A stretch of 64,000 nucleotides of DNA from Brevirhabdus sp. (GCA_024637315.1 JAGXFH010000034.1:1-64000); one strand, 5' to 3'; numbered from the stretch's first letter, positions 34,950 through 43,399 are shown. The notes: generated by a model from the letters alone, not told the origin. A program made the numbers and translations.

Positions 34950-35498
34950 ATGAAAAGGACCATCGCAACAGGTTTGGCGGCTTTGCTGCTGTCAGCCACC
35001 GCCGCCACGGCGCAGGACGCGCCGTTTGGTACCGAGGCCGATGCGAACTACGCGCAGCTTCTCTGGGATGTCATGATGTCGTCAAATCTGGTCGGCGACG
35101 ACGCGATCATGGCGACGCCCTACGATGGGCAGGAACCGCACGGAATGATGCTGGAGACTTTTTACAGCAAGGCCACGATCGAGGGGCATACCGGCGACCT
35201 GATCGTCAAGCGCAACTACGGGCCAGAGGGTGTGGACGCCGCAGCGATCCTGATGGATCCCGGCAAGCACCTGGGGGCTGTCACGGTGATGTTCCGCCGC
35301 GAGGACGGCTATGACGCGGACAACGCGAACTGGTTCTGGGTGAAGTACCTGCCGGACGGCACGCTCGACAAGACCCCGAACGGAATGCAAATGGCGGGCC
35401 GCGTCGCGAAAGGTGCGGATCAAGGCTGCATCGCCTGCCATTCATCTGCGGGTGATGACTACGTCTTTACCAGCGACCACATGGCGGCCATGCAATAG
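34950..35498 (+). CDS. Cytochrome P460 family protein
   Basis: A 182-residue periplasmic haem protein: signal peptide 1-21, all-beta P460/c'-beta fold, and haem-binding Cys160-x2-Cys163-His164 near the C terminus in GCIACHSSAGDDYVFT, the placement typical of this family. NWFWVKYLPDG is the central family motif with Lys132, the position region where P460 proteins can cross-link haem. Family members oxidise hydroxylamine or bind NO. An AAGGAG site is six bases before ATG 34950. It stands divergent from the cytochrome c gene. Confidence 0.85.
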   Translation: MKRTIATGLAALLLSATAATAQDAPFGTEADANYAQLLWDVMMSSNLVGDDAIMATPYDGQEPHGMMLETFYSKATIEGHTGDLIVKRNYGPEGVDAAAILMDPGKHLGAVTVMFRREDGYDADNANWFWVKYLPDGTLDKTPNGMQMAGRVAKGADQGCIACHSSAGDDYVFTSDHMAAMQ

Positions 35499-35575
35499 GC
35501 TGTGTCAGGGCTCGAACGACGATAGGGCTGGCCAGACCGGCCGCTCCATGTCTGCCTGAAGCGGTCGCTTGGCCC

Positions 35576-36535
35576 TCAGGCCCGGCGTCGCCGGCGTCCG
35601 TCCTTGCCGGCCCCGCTGGCCCGCGCTGCCGTCGAGGCTTCGGCGAAATTCGCGCCGTCCTTGACCTGATCCATGACCCGGGCGAATTTGATCCATTCGG
35701 TGCCGTTGGCATCGTTGTTCATCAGGAAGTTGGCGGCGCGGATCGCCTCCATCTCGACCGGGCGGACCGGGTTCATGATGGCGGATGTCATGCCTGCACA
35801 GATCGCCATCGGCAGGAACGCCGCGTTGATCCCGTGCCGGTTCGGCAGGCCGAAGCTGATGTTCGAGGCACCGCAAGTGGTGTTGACGCCCAGTTCCTCG
35901 CGCAGGCGGCGGACGAGGGTGAAAACCTGCTGGCCGGCCGTCCCCAGCGCGCCGATCGGCATCACCAGCGGATCGACCACGATGTCATGCGCCGGAATGC
36001 CGAAATCGGCAGCGCGTTCGACGATCTTCTTGGCAACGGCAAAGCGCACATCCGGATCCATCGAGATGCCGGTGTCATCGTTCGAGATCGCCACCACCGG
36101 CACGTTGTATTTCTTGACCAGCGGCAGAACCAGTTCCAGCCGCTCTTCCTCGCCCGTGACCGAGTTCAGCAGCGGCCGACCCTGGGCTACGGCCAGGCCC
36201 GCCTCAAGCGCGCCGGGAACAGAACTGTCGATGCACAGCGGCACATCCACCAGCCCCTGTACCATCTCGATCATCTTGGTCATCAGGGGCGGTTCGGTTT
36301 CGTTCGGGTTCGGGTTGGAGTTGTAGACAACGCCGGCATTGATATCGAGAACCATGGCGCCGCAGGCGACCTGTTCCAGCGCGTCCTTCTCGACGGTCGA
36401 GAAATCGCCAGCCTCAAGCTGGGCGGCCAGCGCCTTGCGGCCGGTGGGGTTGATCCGCTCGCCGATCACGCAGAAAGGTTCATCGAAGCCGATGACGACG
36501 GTTTTGGATTTCGATTCGAGAACGGTGCGGGTCAT
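35576..36535 (-). CDS. Methyltetrahydrofolate:corrinoid methyltransferase
   Basis: A 319-residue pterin-binding TIM-barrel protein (dihydropteroate-synthase superfamily, MeTr type). VIGERINPTGRKALAAQL is the folate-binding start; MVLDINAGV, PLCIDSSVPGALEAGL and NDDTGISMDPD are conserved. It moves a methyl group between folate and a corrinoid protein. TAGGA precedes ATG 36535. The C terminus ends GAGKDGRRRRRA, a basic tail resembling that of the reactivase at 31209. It follows the MTHFR-like gene by 16 bases, so both are in one operon. Confidence 0.92.
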   Translation of the reverse strand: MTRTVLESKSKTVVIGFDEPFCVIGERINPTGRKALAAQLEAGDFSTVEKDALEQVACGAMVLDINAGVVYNSNPNPNETEPPLMTKMIEMVQGLVDVPLCIDSSVPGALEAGLAVAQGRPLLNSVTGEEERLELVLPLVKKYNVPVVAISNDDTGISMDPDVRFAVAKKIVERAADFGIPAHDIVVDPLVMPIGALGTAGQQVFTLVRRLREELGVNTTCGASNISFGLPNRHGINAAFLPMAICAGMTSAIMNPVRPVEMEAIRAANFLMNNDANGTEWIKFARVMDQVKDGANFAEASTAARASGAGKDGRRRRRA

Positions 36536-36551
36536 GAATTTTCCTAAAGGT

Positions 36552-37478
36552 TCAGGCTGCGTTGGCGGGCCGAGCGCTTTCGCCCCCGTGGTCGATGGCC
36601 CATGTGGCGTTTGTCTTGATACCGCCAAGCGGGAAGAAATGCACCTGCTCGATGCCGAAGCCCGGATTGGCGGTCTTGTGGGCGGCCAGTTCGGCGATGA
36701 CATCGGTCGGCTCATAGGGCAGCAGCAGCTTGGTCACGTCCATCGCGCGCTTTTGTAGCACTTTCAGCGACGGACCGACACCGCAGGCGATGGCGAACTT
36801 GATCAGCGTCTGCAACTTGGCGGGGCCTGCAATGCCGATATGGACCGGCAGGGCGATGCCTTCGGCCTGCAGCCGATCGACCCATTTGATGATTGGCTTG
36901 GCCTCGAAGGCGAACTGTGTGGCGATCGCCATCTTCGCGTCGGAACGCTCGTTGAAGGCCTGTTTCCAGCGCAAGGCTTCCATCACCGCGCGGTCCGAGC
37001 CGTCGGGGTCGATATCGCGGTTGCCTTCGGGGTGGCCCGCGACATGCAGGCGCTCAAATCCCGCCTTGTCAAAAAGACCGGTTTCAAGAAGTTGCATCGA
37101 GGAATTGAACTCGCCAAGCTGTTGCGCCGGGTTTCCGGCCAGGATCAGACCCTGGCGCACATCGGCCTCGCCCTGATAGCGGGCGATCCAGTCGCCCAGC
37201 ATCGCGGCATCCTTGATGATGCGGGACGGGAAGTGCGGCATCACATTCATGCCGGCATCGTTGAGCCGCTTCGCGGTGGCCACCATGTCCTCGATCGGCG
37301 TGCCGTCGATATGGGCGATGTAGACGCGGGTGCCTTCGGGCAGGATCGCGCGGAAATCCTCGACCTTCTCGGCGGTGCGCGGCATCACCTCGATCGAATA
37401 ACCTTTCAGGAACGCCTCGATATCAGCGCGGGCCGGAACGAAACCGGCAGTCTTCTTGCGGAAGTTCAAAAGTGCCAT
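36552..37478 (-). CDS. Methylenetetrahydrofolate reductase-like protein
   Basis: A 308-residue TIM-barrel protein of the MetF family: SIEVMPRTAEKVEDF at the N terminus, GLILAGNPAQQLGEFNSS, then ATQFAFEAKPIIKWVDRL and PVHIGIAGPAKLQTLIKFA. It is a variant lineage seen beside corrinoid methyltransferases and probably interconverts methylene- and methyl-tetrahydrofolate. GGAGG precedes ATG 37478. It sits between the 'virulence factor' gene and the MeTr gene on one transcript. Confidence 0.9.
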   Translation of the reverse strand: MALLNFRKKTAGFVPARADIEAFLKGYSIEVMPRTAEKVEDFRAILPEGTRVYIAHIDGTPIEDMVATAKRLNDAGMNVMPHFPSRIIKDAAMLGDWIARYQGEADVRQGLILAGNPAQQLGEFNSSMQLLETGLFDKAGFERLHVAGHPEGNRDIDPDGSDRAVMEALRWKQAFNERSDAKMAIATQFAFEAKPIIKWVDRLQAEGIALPVHIGIAGPAKLQTLIKFAIACGVGPSLKVLQKRAMDVTKLLLPYEPTDVIAELAAHKTANPGFGIEQVHFFPLGGIKTNATWAIDHGGESARPANAA

Positions 37479-37504
37479 TGTAGCCTCCAGCAGGGAACGA
37501 GGGG

Positions 37505-37807
37505 TCATGCCCATCCATCATTCGCGATCAGCGCCTTCAGGCGGTTCTGATCATATTCGGCGTCCAGTCGTGCCGCTTCGGCGGCGGCGATGTCGATGTC
37601 GGACCCGTCACTGTCGACGGGGTAGGGGTCGCCCTTGCGCCATTCAGCAAGGTAGTCGTCGGTGGCCGCCGCTCCGGTCGTCATCGCGGCTCGGTCGATC
37701 GCCTGTTCGAACCGTTCAGGAAGTTGCACCTTCGCTCCGCGTCGCCCCTTGCCCACGATCACCTGGGCCGGCATGTCGCGCCAGTAAACGATTGTCACAT
37801 CCGCCAT
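37505..37807 (-). CDS. 'Virulence factor' family protein of the folate/corrinoid operon
   Basis: A 100-residue protein, DVTIVYWRDMPAQVIVGKGR followed by GAKVQLPERFEQAIDRAAM. This matches the family labelled 'virulence factor' in databases; the name does not describe a proven role. It is the first gene of the operon with the MTHFR-like and MeTr genes, 26 bases before the former, which suggests a small accessory subunit of that pathway. The start at 37807 drops a 26-codon upstream extension. Confidence 0.8.
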   Translation of the reverse strand: MADVTIVYWRDMPAQVIVGKGRRGAKVQLPERFEQAIDRAAMTTGAAATDDYLAEWRKGDPYPVDSDGSDIDIAAAEAARLDAEYDQNRLKALIANDGWA

Positions 37808-37902
37808 CGCTGATTCCTTTTCATCCTCCGCTTCTATGCGGCCTCTCTTCGCCATCGGTGCCGATTTTCGACATCGTGGATGCACCTAGCGACGTAAGGT
37901 GT

Positions 37903-37914
37903 CCTAGGCCTAGG
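37903..37914. promoter_or_regulatory. CCTAGGCCTAGG palindrome
   Basis: A 12-bp palindrome made of two CCTAGG hexamers in the 242-base divergent gap between the folate/corrinoid operon and the Ppx gene. CTAG is scarce in such genomes, so it stands out as a possible operator. Confidence 0.3.
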
Positions 37915-38049
37915 GCTTCACGCCGGCCATGACCAGTGGAACGGCGTTGAAAATTCTTCATCGAGATTATGAGCCGGGGCTGGCCAGACCACTTGCGCCT
38001 TGGCCCGTCGGTGGCTACGGTGCAGTCAAGTTGAAATCGGAGGGCGATC

Positions 38050-39162
38050 ATGGCGCCCAAGCGTCCCACTGGTGCGGGCGCGTTCCTGAATCCGGTCGAG
38101 CCACCCGCGCCGTCCACGCCCGATCCTGCAGAGCTTTACGCCGCGCTGGACCTGGGCACCAACAGTTGCCGCATGCTGATTGCCCAGCCCAAGGGTAACC
38201 AATTCCATGTCGTCGACAGTTTCTCGAAATCCGTCCAGCTTGGAACGGGACTGGAGGCGTCAGGTCGCCTGTCGCGCGCCTCGATGGGGCGCACGGTGCA
38301 GGCGCTGAGGATTTGCCGCAAGAAGCTGGAAAAGCACAAGGTCAAGCGAATGCGGCTGATCGCGACCGAGGCCTGTCGCCGGGCCACGAACGCAGCTGAA
38401 TTCATCCGCTATGTCCATTCCGAGACCGGGCTGAAGCTGGATATCATCGAACCCGAGGAAGAAGCGCGACTGGCGGTCATCTCCTGCGCCTCGCTGGTCT
38501 CGATCAAGACCGAGCAATTGCTGGTCGTCGATATCGGCGGCGGGTCCACGGAACTCGTGTGGATCGACCTGTCCAATGTGCCCCGCGGCGAGCGGCCGAA
38601 GTCGATCATGCGGCTCCATACCGGCTTCAAGCAGGGCCACAGCCCGTTTCCGTATGCCAAGGTGGTCGACTGGATCTCGGTGCCGCTGGGAGTCGCCACC
38701 TTGCGGGACCAGTTCGACGATGTCAGCGATGATGCCGGCCGTTTCGCGCTGATGAGTTGGTTCTTCGAAGAGAACCTTTCGTCTTTCGCGCCCTATGCCG
38801 CCGAGCAGGCCCGCGAGGGGTTCCAGATCATCGGCACATCGGGCACAGTGACCACCGTCGCCGCGAGCCATCTGGGCCTGCGCCGCTATGACCGCAACAA
38901 GGTCGACGGGCTGCGCATGACCTCTGACCAGATCGACCGGGTGATCCGCAACTACCTCAATCTCGGCCCCGAAGGCCGCCGCACCGACCCGCGCATCGGC
39001 CGCGACCGCCATGCGCTGATCATGTCGGGGGCGGCGATCCTGCAGGCGCTTTTGCGGGTCTGGCCCACCGACCGCCTGTCGGTCGCGGATCGCGGCTTGC
39101 GCGAGGGGCTGCTTTACGCGCAGATGAGTGCCGATGGCGTGCTGGAAGACGGGCCGTTCTAG
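38050..39162 (+). CDS. Ppx/GppA exopolyphosphatase/pppGpp phosphohydrolase family protein
   Basis: A 370-residue ASKHA-fold phosphatase. YAALDLGTNSCRMLIA is phosphate-1, LLVVDIGGGSTELVWID is phosphate-2 and IIGTSGTVTTVAA follows. It lacks the long C-terminal HD-like domain of E. coli Ppx, as is normal for the short alphaproteobacterial form. It may cleave polyphosphate or pppGpp. The ATG at 38050 follows GGAGGG. RlmE lies 105 bases downstream on the same strand. Confidence 0.9.
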   Translation: MAPKRPTGAGAFLNPVEPPAPSTPDPAELYAALDLGTNSCRMLIAQPKGNQFHVVDSFSKSVQLGTGLEASGRLSRASMGRTVQALRICRKKLEKHKVKRMRLIATEACRRATNAAEFIRYVHSETGLKLDIIEPEEEARLAVISCASLVSIKTEQLLVVDIGGGSTELVWIDLSNVPRGERPKSIMRLHTGFKQGHSPFPYAKVVDWISVPLGVATLRDQFDDVSDDAGRFALMSWFFEENLSSFAPYAAEQAREGFQIIGTSGTVTTVAASHLGLRRYDRNKVDGLRMTSDQIDRVIRNYLNLGPEGRRTDPRIGRDRHALIMSGAAILQALLRVWPTDRLSVADRGLREGLLYAQMSADGVLEDGPF

Positions 39163-39201
39163 TGGCGCGCCCTTGCCCATGGCGGTCGTTTGCGTCATGC
39201 G

Positions 39202-39230
39202 CTGGATCTGGATATTTTTGAACAGACGAT
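39202..39230 (+). repeat. Dispersed intergenic repeat, diverged copy 5
   Basis: CTGGATCTGGATATTTTTGA followed by ACAGACGA; the GGATATTTTTGAACAGA core agrees with the other copies, while the GC-rich half is altered. Confidence 0.45.
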
Positions 39231-39267
39231 TTGAGGGTCCGGGCCATTGCCGCCGGGGCAGAGCGTG

Positions 39268-39978
39268 ATGGCGAAGAAGACGAGCGGGCGCGGAACGCGG
39301 GATCTGCGGGTCAAGGTCAAGACCGCCCGCGGGCGACGGCTGAGTTCGACGCTGTGGCTCGAACGGCAGTTGAACGATCCTTATGTCAAACTTGCAAAGG
39401 CCGAGGGGTATCGTGGCCGCGCTGCCTTCAAGATCCGCGATCTGGATGACAAGTACCGGTTCCTGGTGCCCGGCGCGCGGGTGGTCGATCTGGGCTGTGC
39501 GCCCGGCGGCTGGTGCCAGATCGCGGTCGAACGCGTCAATGCGCTGGGGCAGAAGCCGGGCAAGGCCGTGGGCCGGGTGCTGGGGATCGACCTGCAAGAG
39601 GTCGAACCGATTGTCGGGGCAGAGATCCATCAACTCGACTTTCTCGAGGACGGGGCGGACGACAAGGTGAAGACTTGGCTTGGCGGGGCCGCCGATGTGG
39701 TGATGTCAGACATGGCGGCGGCAAGTTCCGGCCACAAGCAGACCGACCATCTGCGAATTATCGCCCTATGCGAGGCGGCGGCCTATTTCGCCTTTGACGT
39801 GCTCGACGAGGGCGGTACCTTCATCGCTAAGGTTCTGGCCGGCGGGGCTGAAGGAGAGCTGCAGGCCCTGTTGAAGCGTAAGTTCACCAAGGTCGCCAAT
39901 GTGAAGCCGCCCGCGAGCCGCGCGGATTCGTCCGAGAAATTCGTCGTGGCGACGGGCTTTCGCGGCGAGCCGGACTAG
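39268..39978 (+). CDS. rlmE: 23S rRNA (uridine-2'-O)-methyltransferase RlmE
   Basis: A 236-residue FtsJ/RrmJ family enzyme that 2'-O-methylates U2552 in the A loop of 23S rRNA. SAYLK-type start is [23 protein letters not shown] motif [31 protein letters not shown] carries the catalytic Asp, with Lys (FIAKVLAGG) and Glu/Lys near the end completing the K-D-K-E tetrad. The ATG at 39268 is preferred over TTG 39247. The N terminus is basic (KKTSGRG), as usual for RlmE. Confidence 0.93.
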   Translation: MAKKTSGRGTRDLRVKVKTARGRRLSSTLWLERQLNDPYVKLAKAEGYRGRAAFKIRDLDDKYRFLVPGARVVDLGCAPGGWCQIAVERVNALGQKPGKAVGRVLGIDLQEVEPIVGAEIHQLDFLEDGADDKVKTWLGGAADVVMSDMAAASSGHKQTDHLRIIALCEAAAYFAFDVLDEGGTFIAKVLAGGAEGELQALLKRKFTKVANVKPPASRADSSEKFVVATGFRGEPD

Positions 39979-40074
39979 CGGCCAACGACGCGCGAAATAT
40001 CGCCGATCGCGATGCCGGCACGGAACCATCGGCCAGCACGGCGGTTTTGTCCCGACAACAAAGGAGAATAGATC

Positions 40075-40332
40075 ATGAAGAAACTGTTTCTGGTTCTGCC
40101 ACTCGTCGTTTTCACGGCCGCCTGCGAAACTCGCGAACAGCGTATCATTACCGGCGCTGCCACCGGTGCTGCCATCGGTGCGGCCGTGGCCGATGACGAC
40201 AAACGTGTCGAGGGCGCTGCAATCGGCGGTACGGCGGGCATTATCGCAGGTGCGCTGATCGGACCGGCCACGCAAACCGGCAAGTGCCGGTACGTCTACC
40301 CGGACGGCCGCGAATATATCGCGGATTGCTGA
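40075..40332 (+). CDS. Glycine-zipper lipoprotein
   Basis: An 85-residue protein with a lipoprotein signal (VVFTAAC, lipidation at Cys17) and a glycine-zipper block, ITGAATGAAIGAAVADDDKR followed by GAAIGGTAGIIAGALIG. The C terminus CRYVYPDGREYIADC has two cysteines able to form a disulfide. It is probably anchored in the outer or inner membrane. An AAGGAG site precedes ATG 40075. No function is known for this group. Confidence 0.8.
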   Translation: MKKLFLVLPLVVFTAACETREQRIITGAATGAAIGAAVADDDKRVEGAAIGGTAGIIAGALIGPATQTGKCRYVYPDGREYIADC

Positions 40333-40429
40333 ATCGGACGCGGCGTTCAGCCGTTGGCCGGATTATCATCATGCCGGACGACACTTCATGCACGGAATGA
40401 CCGCCTTGTTGAGCGTTCTCGAAGAGTGG

Positions 40430-40519
40430 TGGCGGAGAGACAGGGATTCGAACCCTGGGAACCCGTGAAGGTTCAACGGTTTTCGAGACCGCCCCATTCG
40501 ACCACTCTGGCACCTCTCC
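40430..40519 (-). tRNA. tRNA-Ser (anticodon CGA)
   Basis: 90 nt on the minus strand including encoded CCA, with a long variable arm as expected for serine. The acceptor GGAGAGG pairs with CTCTCC; the anticodon loop is CTCGAAA; T-loop GGTTCGAATCC. It decodes UCG. Confidence 0.97.
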
Positions 40520-40547
40520 GCGAAGGGCTGTTGCCGAACCGTGGGCG

Positions 40548-40576
40548 TATCTAGGAAATGCACGGCCCCGACACAA
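40548..40576 (-). promoter_or_regulatory. tRNA-Ser promoter
   Basis: On the minus strand, TTGTGT (40571-40576), a 17-base spacer and TAGATA (40548-40553), about 22-28 bases before the tRNA 5' end. Confidence 0.55.
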
Positions 40577-40708
40577 TAGCAAATTTTGCGTCCGGACCGT
40601 GTCGCGGCGGGAAATCTTTCGCCCTTTCACGCAAGCGTTTGCGTCTTCGGCTTGGAAGACGGTCCAATCACCCTTAGTTTGACCCCGACATTTATATGCG
40701 GGGGCGAA

Positions 40709-41536
40709 ATGCGCAAGATTCTGTTGGTGCTGATCTTCTGGCTGGGGGCCACTCTGGCCGCGCAGTCCCAGCCAGTCTCAAAAGAGATCGAGGCTCTGGC
40801 TGACGCGCTTGGCCTGCCGGAGATCATCGAGGTGATGCGGGCCGAGGGTATCGCCAACGGCGCAGAACTGGCCGCGGATATGTTTCCCGGCCGCGCCGGA
40901 TCGAACTGGTCGGAGATGGTCGGGAAGATTTACGACACCGACTGGATGACCCAGATCGTCTGGACCGGTCTGGCCGCAGAACTTGACGATACCGATACAA
41001 CGCCCCTTATGGCGTTCTTCACAGGCGAGACCGGCAGCAAGATCGTTGGCCTTGAGGTGAGCGCGCGACAGGCGCTCTTGGACGAGACGGTTGAAGAGGC
41101 CAGCAAGGACCGTCTGGCCGAGATGACTGCCGATGGCGATCCGCTGCTCGATCTTGTCGCGCGCTACATCGAGGCGAACGACCTGCTGGAGTACAACGTC
41201 GTCGGCGCGATGAACTCGAACTACGCCTTCTATACGGGCCTGCAGGATGGCGGGGCCTTCGACGAAACCCTGACCGAGGATCAGATCCTGACCGATGTCT
41301 GGAGCCAGGAAGAGGTGATCCGGTCGGATACCAAGGAATGGCTCAATGCGTTTCTGGTGATGGCCTACAAGCCACTCGGCGAGGCCGAGCTGGAAGCCTA
41401 TATCACGCTGTCCCAAACGCCCGAAGGCCAGGCGCTGAACAGCGCGCTGTTCGCGGCATTCGACAGGCTTTTCGTCGATGTCAGCCACGCACTCGGCCGC
41501 TCTGCAGCGACCTTTCTGATCGGCGAGGATCTGTAG
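40709..41536 (+). CDS. DUF2059-like exported protein
   Basis: A 275-residue protein with a signal peptide (residues 1 to about 20, LLVLIFWLGATLAAQSQP) and an all-helical acidic body. The segment SQTPEGQALNSALFAAFDRLF is the DUF2059 hallmark. No catalytic motif can be seen, and its role in the periplasm is unknown. The start at 40709 places the hydrophobic signal at the N terminus; the frame opens 41 codons earlier without one. It lies between the tRNA-Ser and rplU. Confidence 0.75.
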   Translation: MRKILLVLIFWLGATLAAQSQPVSKEIEALADALGLPEIIEVMRAEGIANGAELAADMFPGRAGSNWSEMVGKIYDTDWMTQIVWTGLAAELDDTDTTPLMAFFTGETGSKIVGLEVSARQALLDETVEEASKDRLAEMTADGDPLLDLVARYIEANDLLEYNVVGAMNSNYAFYTGLQDGGAFDETLTEDQILTDVWSQEEVIRSDTKEWLNAFLVMAYKPLGEAELEAYITLSQTPEGQALNSALFAAFDRLFVDVSHALGRSAATFLIGEDL

Positions 41537-41568
41537 CCTCCAAGGCGCAGGATTTCCCGGCTCGGTTC

Positions 41569-41597
41569 TTGACTTGCACCCCAGACTCGATCATAAG
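41569..41597 (+). promoter_or_regulatory. rplU-rpmA promoter
   Basis: TTGACT (41569-41574), a 17-base spacer and CATAAG (41592-41597). The leader to the rplU ATG would be about 130 bases, long enough for regulation. Confidence 0.5.
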
Positions 41598-41734
41598 CCC
41601 GCATCTTAGCCGGGTTCGCCCCGCGAGACTGTTGAAATGTCGCCTCTGCAGAGGCGCGCTGTTCGAGGCGGCCGCAAGGTCGTGAACGCCGGGGAGCCGG
41701 GGCCGCAGGACGCGAAAATATGAGGGAATACGAA

Positions 41735-42415
41735 ATGTTTGCGGTCATGAAGACCGGTGGCAAGCAGTACAAGGTTCAAAGCGGGGACGTGCTTCGCGTT
41801 GAAAAGATTGCAGCTGATGCCGGCGAGAAAATCCAGTTCAACGAGATTCTGATGGTGGGTGCCACGGTTGGGTCTCCTCTGGTTGACGGCGCGGCCGTTC
41901 AGGCCGAGGTGATCGACCAGATCAAGGGCGAGAAGGTCATCCATTTCGTCAAGCGTCGCCGCAAGCACGGCAGTCAGCGCACCAAGGGCCACCGCCAGCA
42001 GCTGACCCTGCTGCGCGTGACCGACATCCTGGAAAAGGGTGGAGACAAGTCCGGCGTCAAGGCCGCGATGGGGGCTGGTTCGGTCTCTGCCTCTGCGATG
42101 GCGGCTGGCAAGCCTGCCCCGAAGGCCGCAGCCAAGAAGTCCGAAGCCCCCAAGGCTGCCCAGAGCACTGCGGAGGCCCCGAAGAAAGCCGCGCCGAAAA
42201 AGGCAGCTGGCGGCGACGATCTGAAACAGCTTTCGGGTGTTGGCCCGGCGCTGGAGAAAAAGCTGCACGAGGCCGGGGTCACGACCTACGCGCAGATCGC
42301 CGGCTGGAACGAGGCAGATATTGCCGAAATGGACGATAAACTGTCGTTCAAGGGCCGGATCGAGCGCGAAGATTGGGTCGCGCAGGCCAAGAAACTGGCC
42401 GCAGAAAAGGAGTAA
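41735..42415 (+). CDS. rplU: Ribosomal protein L21 with C-terminal helix-hairpin-helix extension
   Basis: A 226-residue protein, over twice the normal L21 length (about 103). Residues 1-102 are a full L21 (MFAVMKTGGKQYKVQSGDVL, HFVKRRRKHGSQRTKGHRQQ). Residues 104-160 are a Lys/Ala/Pro linker. Residues 161-226 form a separate helical domain starting DDLKQLSGVGPALEKKLHEA, a helix-hairpin-helix motif of the type often seen in DNA-binding or DUF4332-like domains. The ATG at 41735 has GAGGGA upstream. L27 follows by six bases. Confidence 0.95.
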   Translation: MFAVMKTGGKQYKVQSGDVLRVEKIAADAGEKIQFNEILMVGATVGSPLVDGAAVQAEVIDQIKGEKVIHFVKRRRKHGSQRTKGHRQQLTLLRVTDILEKGGDKSGVKAAMGAGSVSASAMAAGKPAPKAAAKKSEAPKAAQSTAEAPKKAAPKKAAGGDDLKQLSGVGPALEKKLHEAGVTTYAQIAGWNEADIAEMDDKLSFKGRIEREDWVAQAKKLAAEKE

Positions 42416-42421
42416 CGAGCA

Positions 42422-42691
42422 ATGGCACACAAAAAAGCAGGTGGTTCATCCCGCAACGGGCGCGACTCTGCCGGTCGTCGCCTCGGCGTCAAGCTCTTCG
42501 GCGGCGAATCCGCCATACCGGGCAACATCATCGTTCGGCAGCGCGGCACCAAATGGTGGCCGGGCGAGGGTGTCGGCATGGGCAAGGATCACACGATCTT
42601 TGCCGTGGCCGAAGGCGCCGTGACCTTTCACAAAGGTCTTAAGGGCCGCACCTTCATTTCGGTTCTTCCGGTCGCGACCGCCGCCGAATAA
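42422..42691 (+). CDS. rpmA: Ribosomal protein L27
   Basis: An 89-residue protein of the large subunit, [20 protein letters not shown] at the start, with [25 protein letters not shown]. The N terminus reaches the peptidyl-transferase centre in known ribosomes. It has no cleavable N-terminal extension. It pairs with rplU and is followed by a terminator-like hairpin. Confidence 0.97.
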   Translation: MAHKKAGGSSRNGRDSAGRRLGVKLFGGESAIPGNIIVRQRGTKWWPGEGVGMGKDHTIFAVAEGAVTFHKGLKGRTFISVLPVATAAE

Positions 42692-42714
42692 GCTGAAGTC
42701 CTTAACCCGATTTT

Positions 42715-42745
42715 AAGGGGGATCGGCGATAAGGCCGATCCCCTT
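42715..42745 (+). terminator. Hairpin after rpmA
   Basis: GGGGATCGGC (42718-42727) pairs with GCCGATCCCC (42734-42743) around a 6-base loop. Only TT follows before GC-rich sequence, so termination may be partial and the GNAT-obg-pro genes may be read through. Confidence 0.6.
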
Positions 42746-42850
42746 CGCGTTTCATAATCGCGTTACCAGCAACGGACTCGGGGTGGCCATTTTTTTGCCA
42801 GCTTCCCATGTGCATATGACCTATTCGTGTTCTCCAGGAGGGGGTAAGGC

Positions 42851-43390
42851 ATGATCCTTGACCAGATCACCAATCAACCCGTGATCGAGGCAGAGCGTTT
42901 CATCCTGCGCCCTCTGCGAAAATCGGATGCCGGCCTGTTGGCGATGTACGCCGGTGACCGCCGCGTCGCTGAAGCCACGCAGACCATTCCGCACCCCCTT
43001 CCTCCGGGCTCGACCGAAGGCTACATCGCCCGCGCCCAAAGCGCTGAACGTGTCGATGACGCTTGGGTCATGGACGGCTCTGCCCACGGTTTGGCAGAGG
43101 TGCTGGGCGTCGTCTGGCTGCAGCGGATGGACCGCAACCAGTCAGAAATCAGCTTCTGGATCGCGCCGGCCTTCTGGAACAGCGGTCTGGCTTCCGAGGC
43201 GGTCCGCGCCATGGTCGCAGCCAATCCGCAAAGCGCCAAGACGCTCTTCGCCGCCGTCTTTCAGGACAATCCGGCCTCCGCACGCGTCGTGACCAATGCC
43301 GGGTTCGATTATCTCGGCGATGCCGAGGCCTTTTCGGTCGCGCGCAACGCCACAGTGCCAACCTGGACATACGTCAAAAGGCTAGGCTAG
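42851..43390 (+). CDS. GNAT family N-acetyltransferase (RimJ/RimL-like)
   Basis: A 179-residue acetyltransferase beginning IEAERFILRPLRKSDAGLL, with ISFWIAPAFWNSGLASEAVR holding the acetyl-CoA region and VFQDNPASARVVTNAGFDYL the C-terminal motif B. AGGAGGG precedes the start. It is followed nine bases later by a double-domain GNAT gene, then obgE; this order is stable in related bacteria. Substrate unknown. Confidence 0.88.
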   Translation: MILDQITNQPVIEAERFILRPLRKSDAGLLAMYAGDRRVAEATQTIPHPLPPGSTEGYIARAQSAERVDDAWVMDGSAHGLAEVLGVVWLQRMDRNQSEISFWIAPAFWNSGLASEAVRAMVAANPQSAKTLFAAVFQDNPASARVVTNAGFDYLGDAEAFSVARNATVPTWTYVKRLG

Positions 43391-43399
43391 GCAGTTCGC

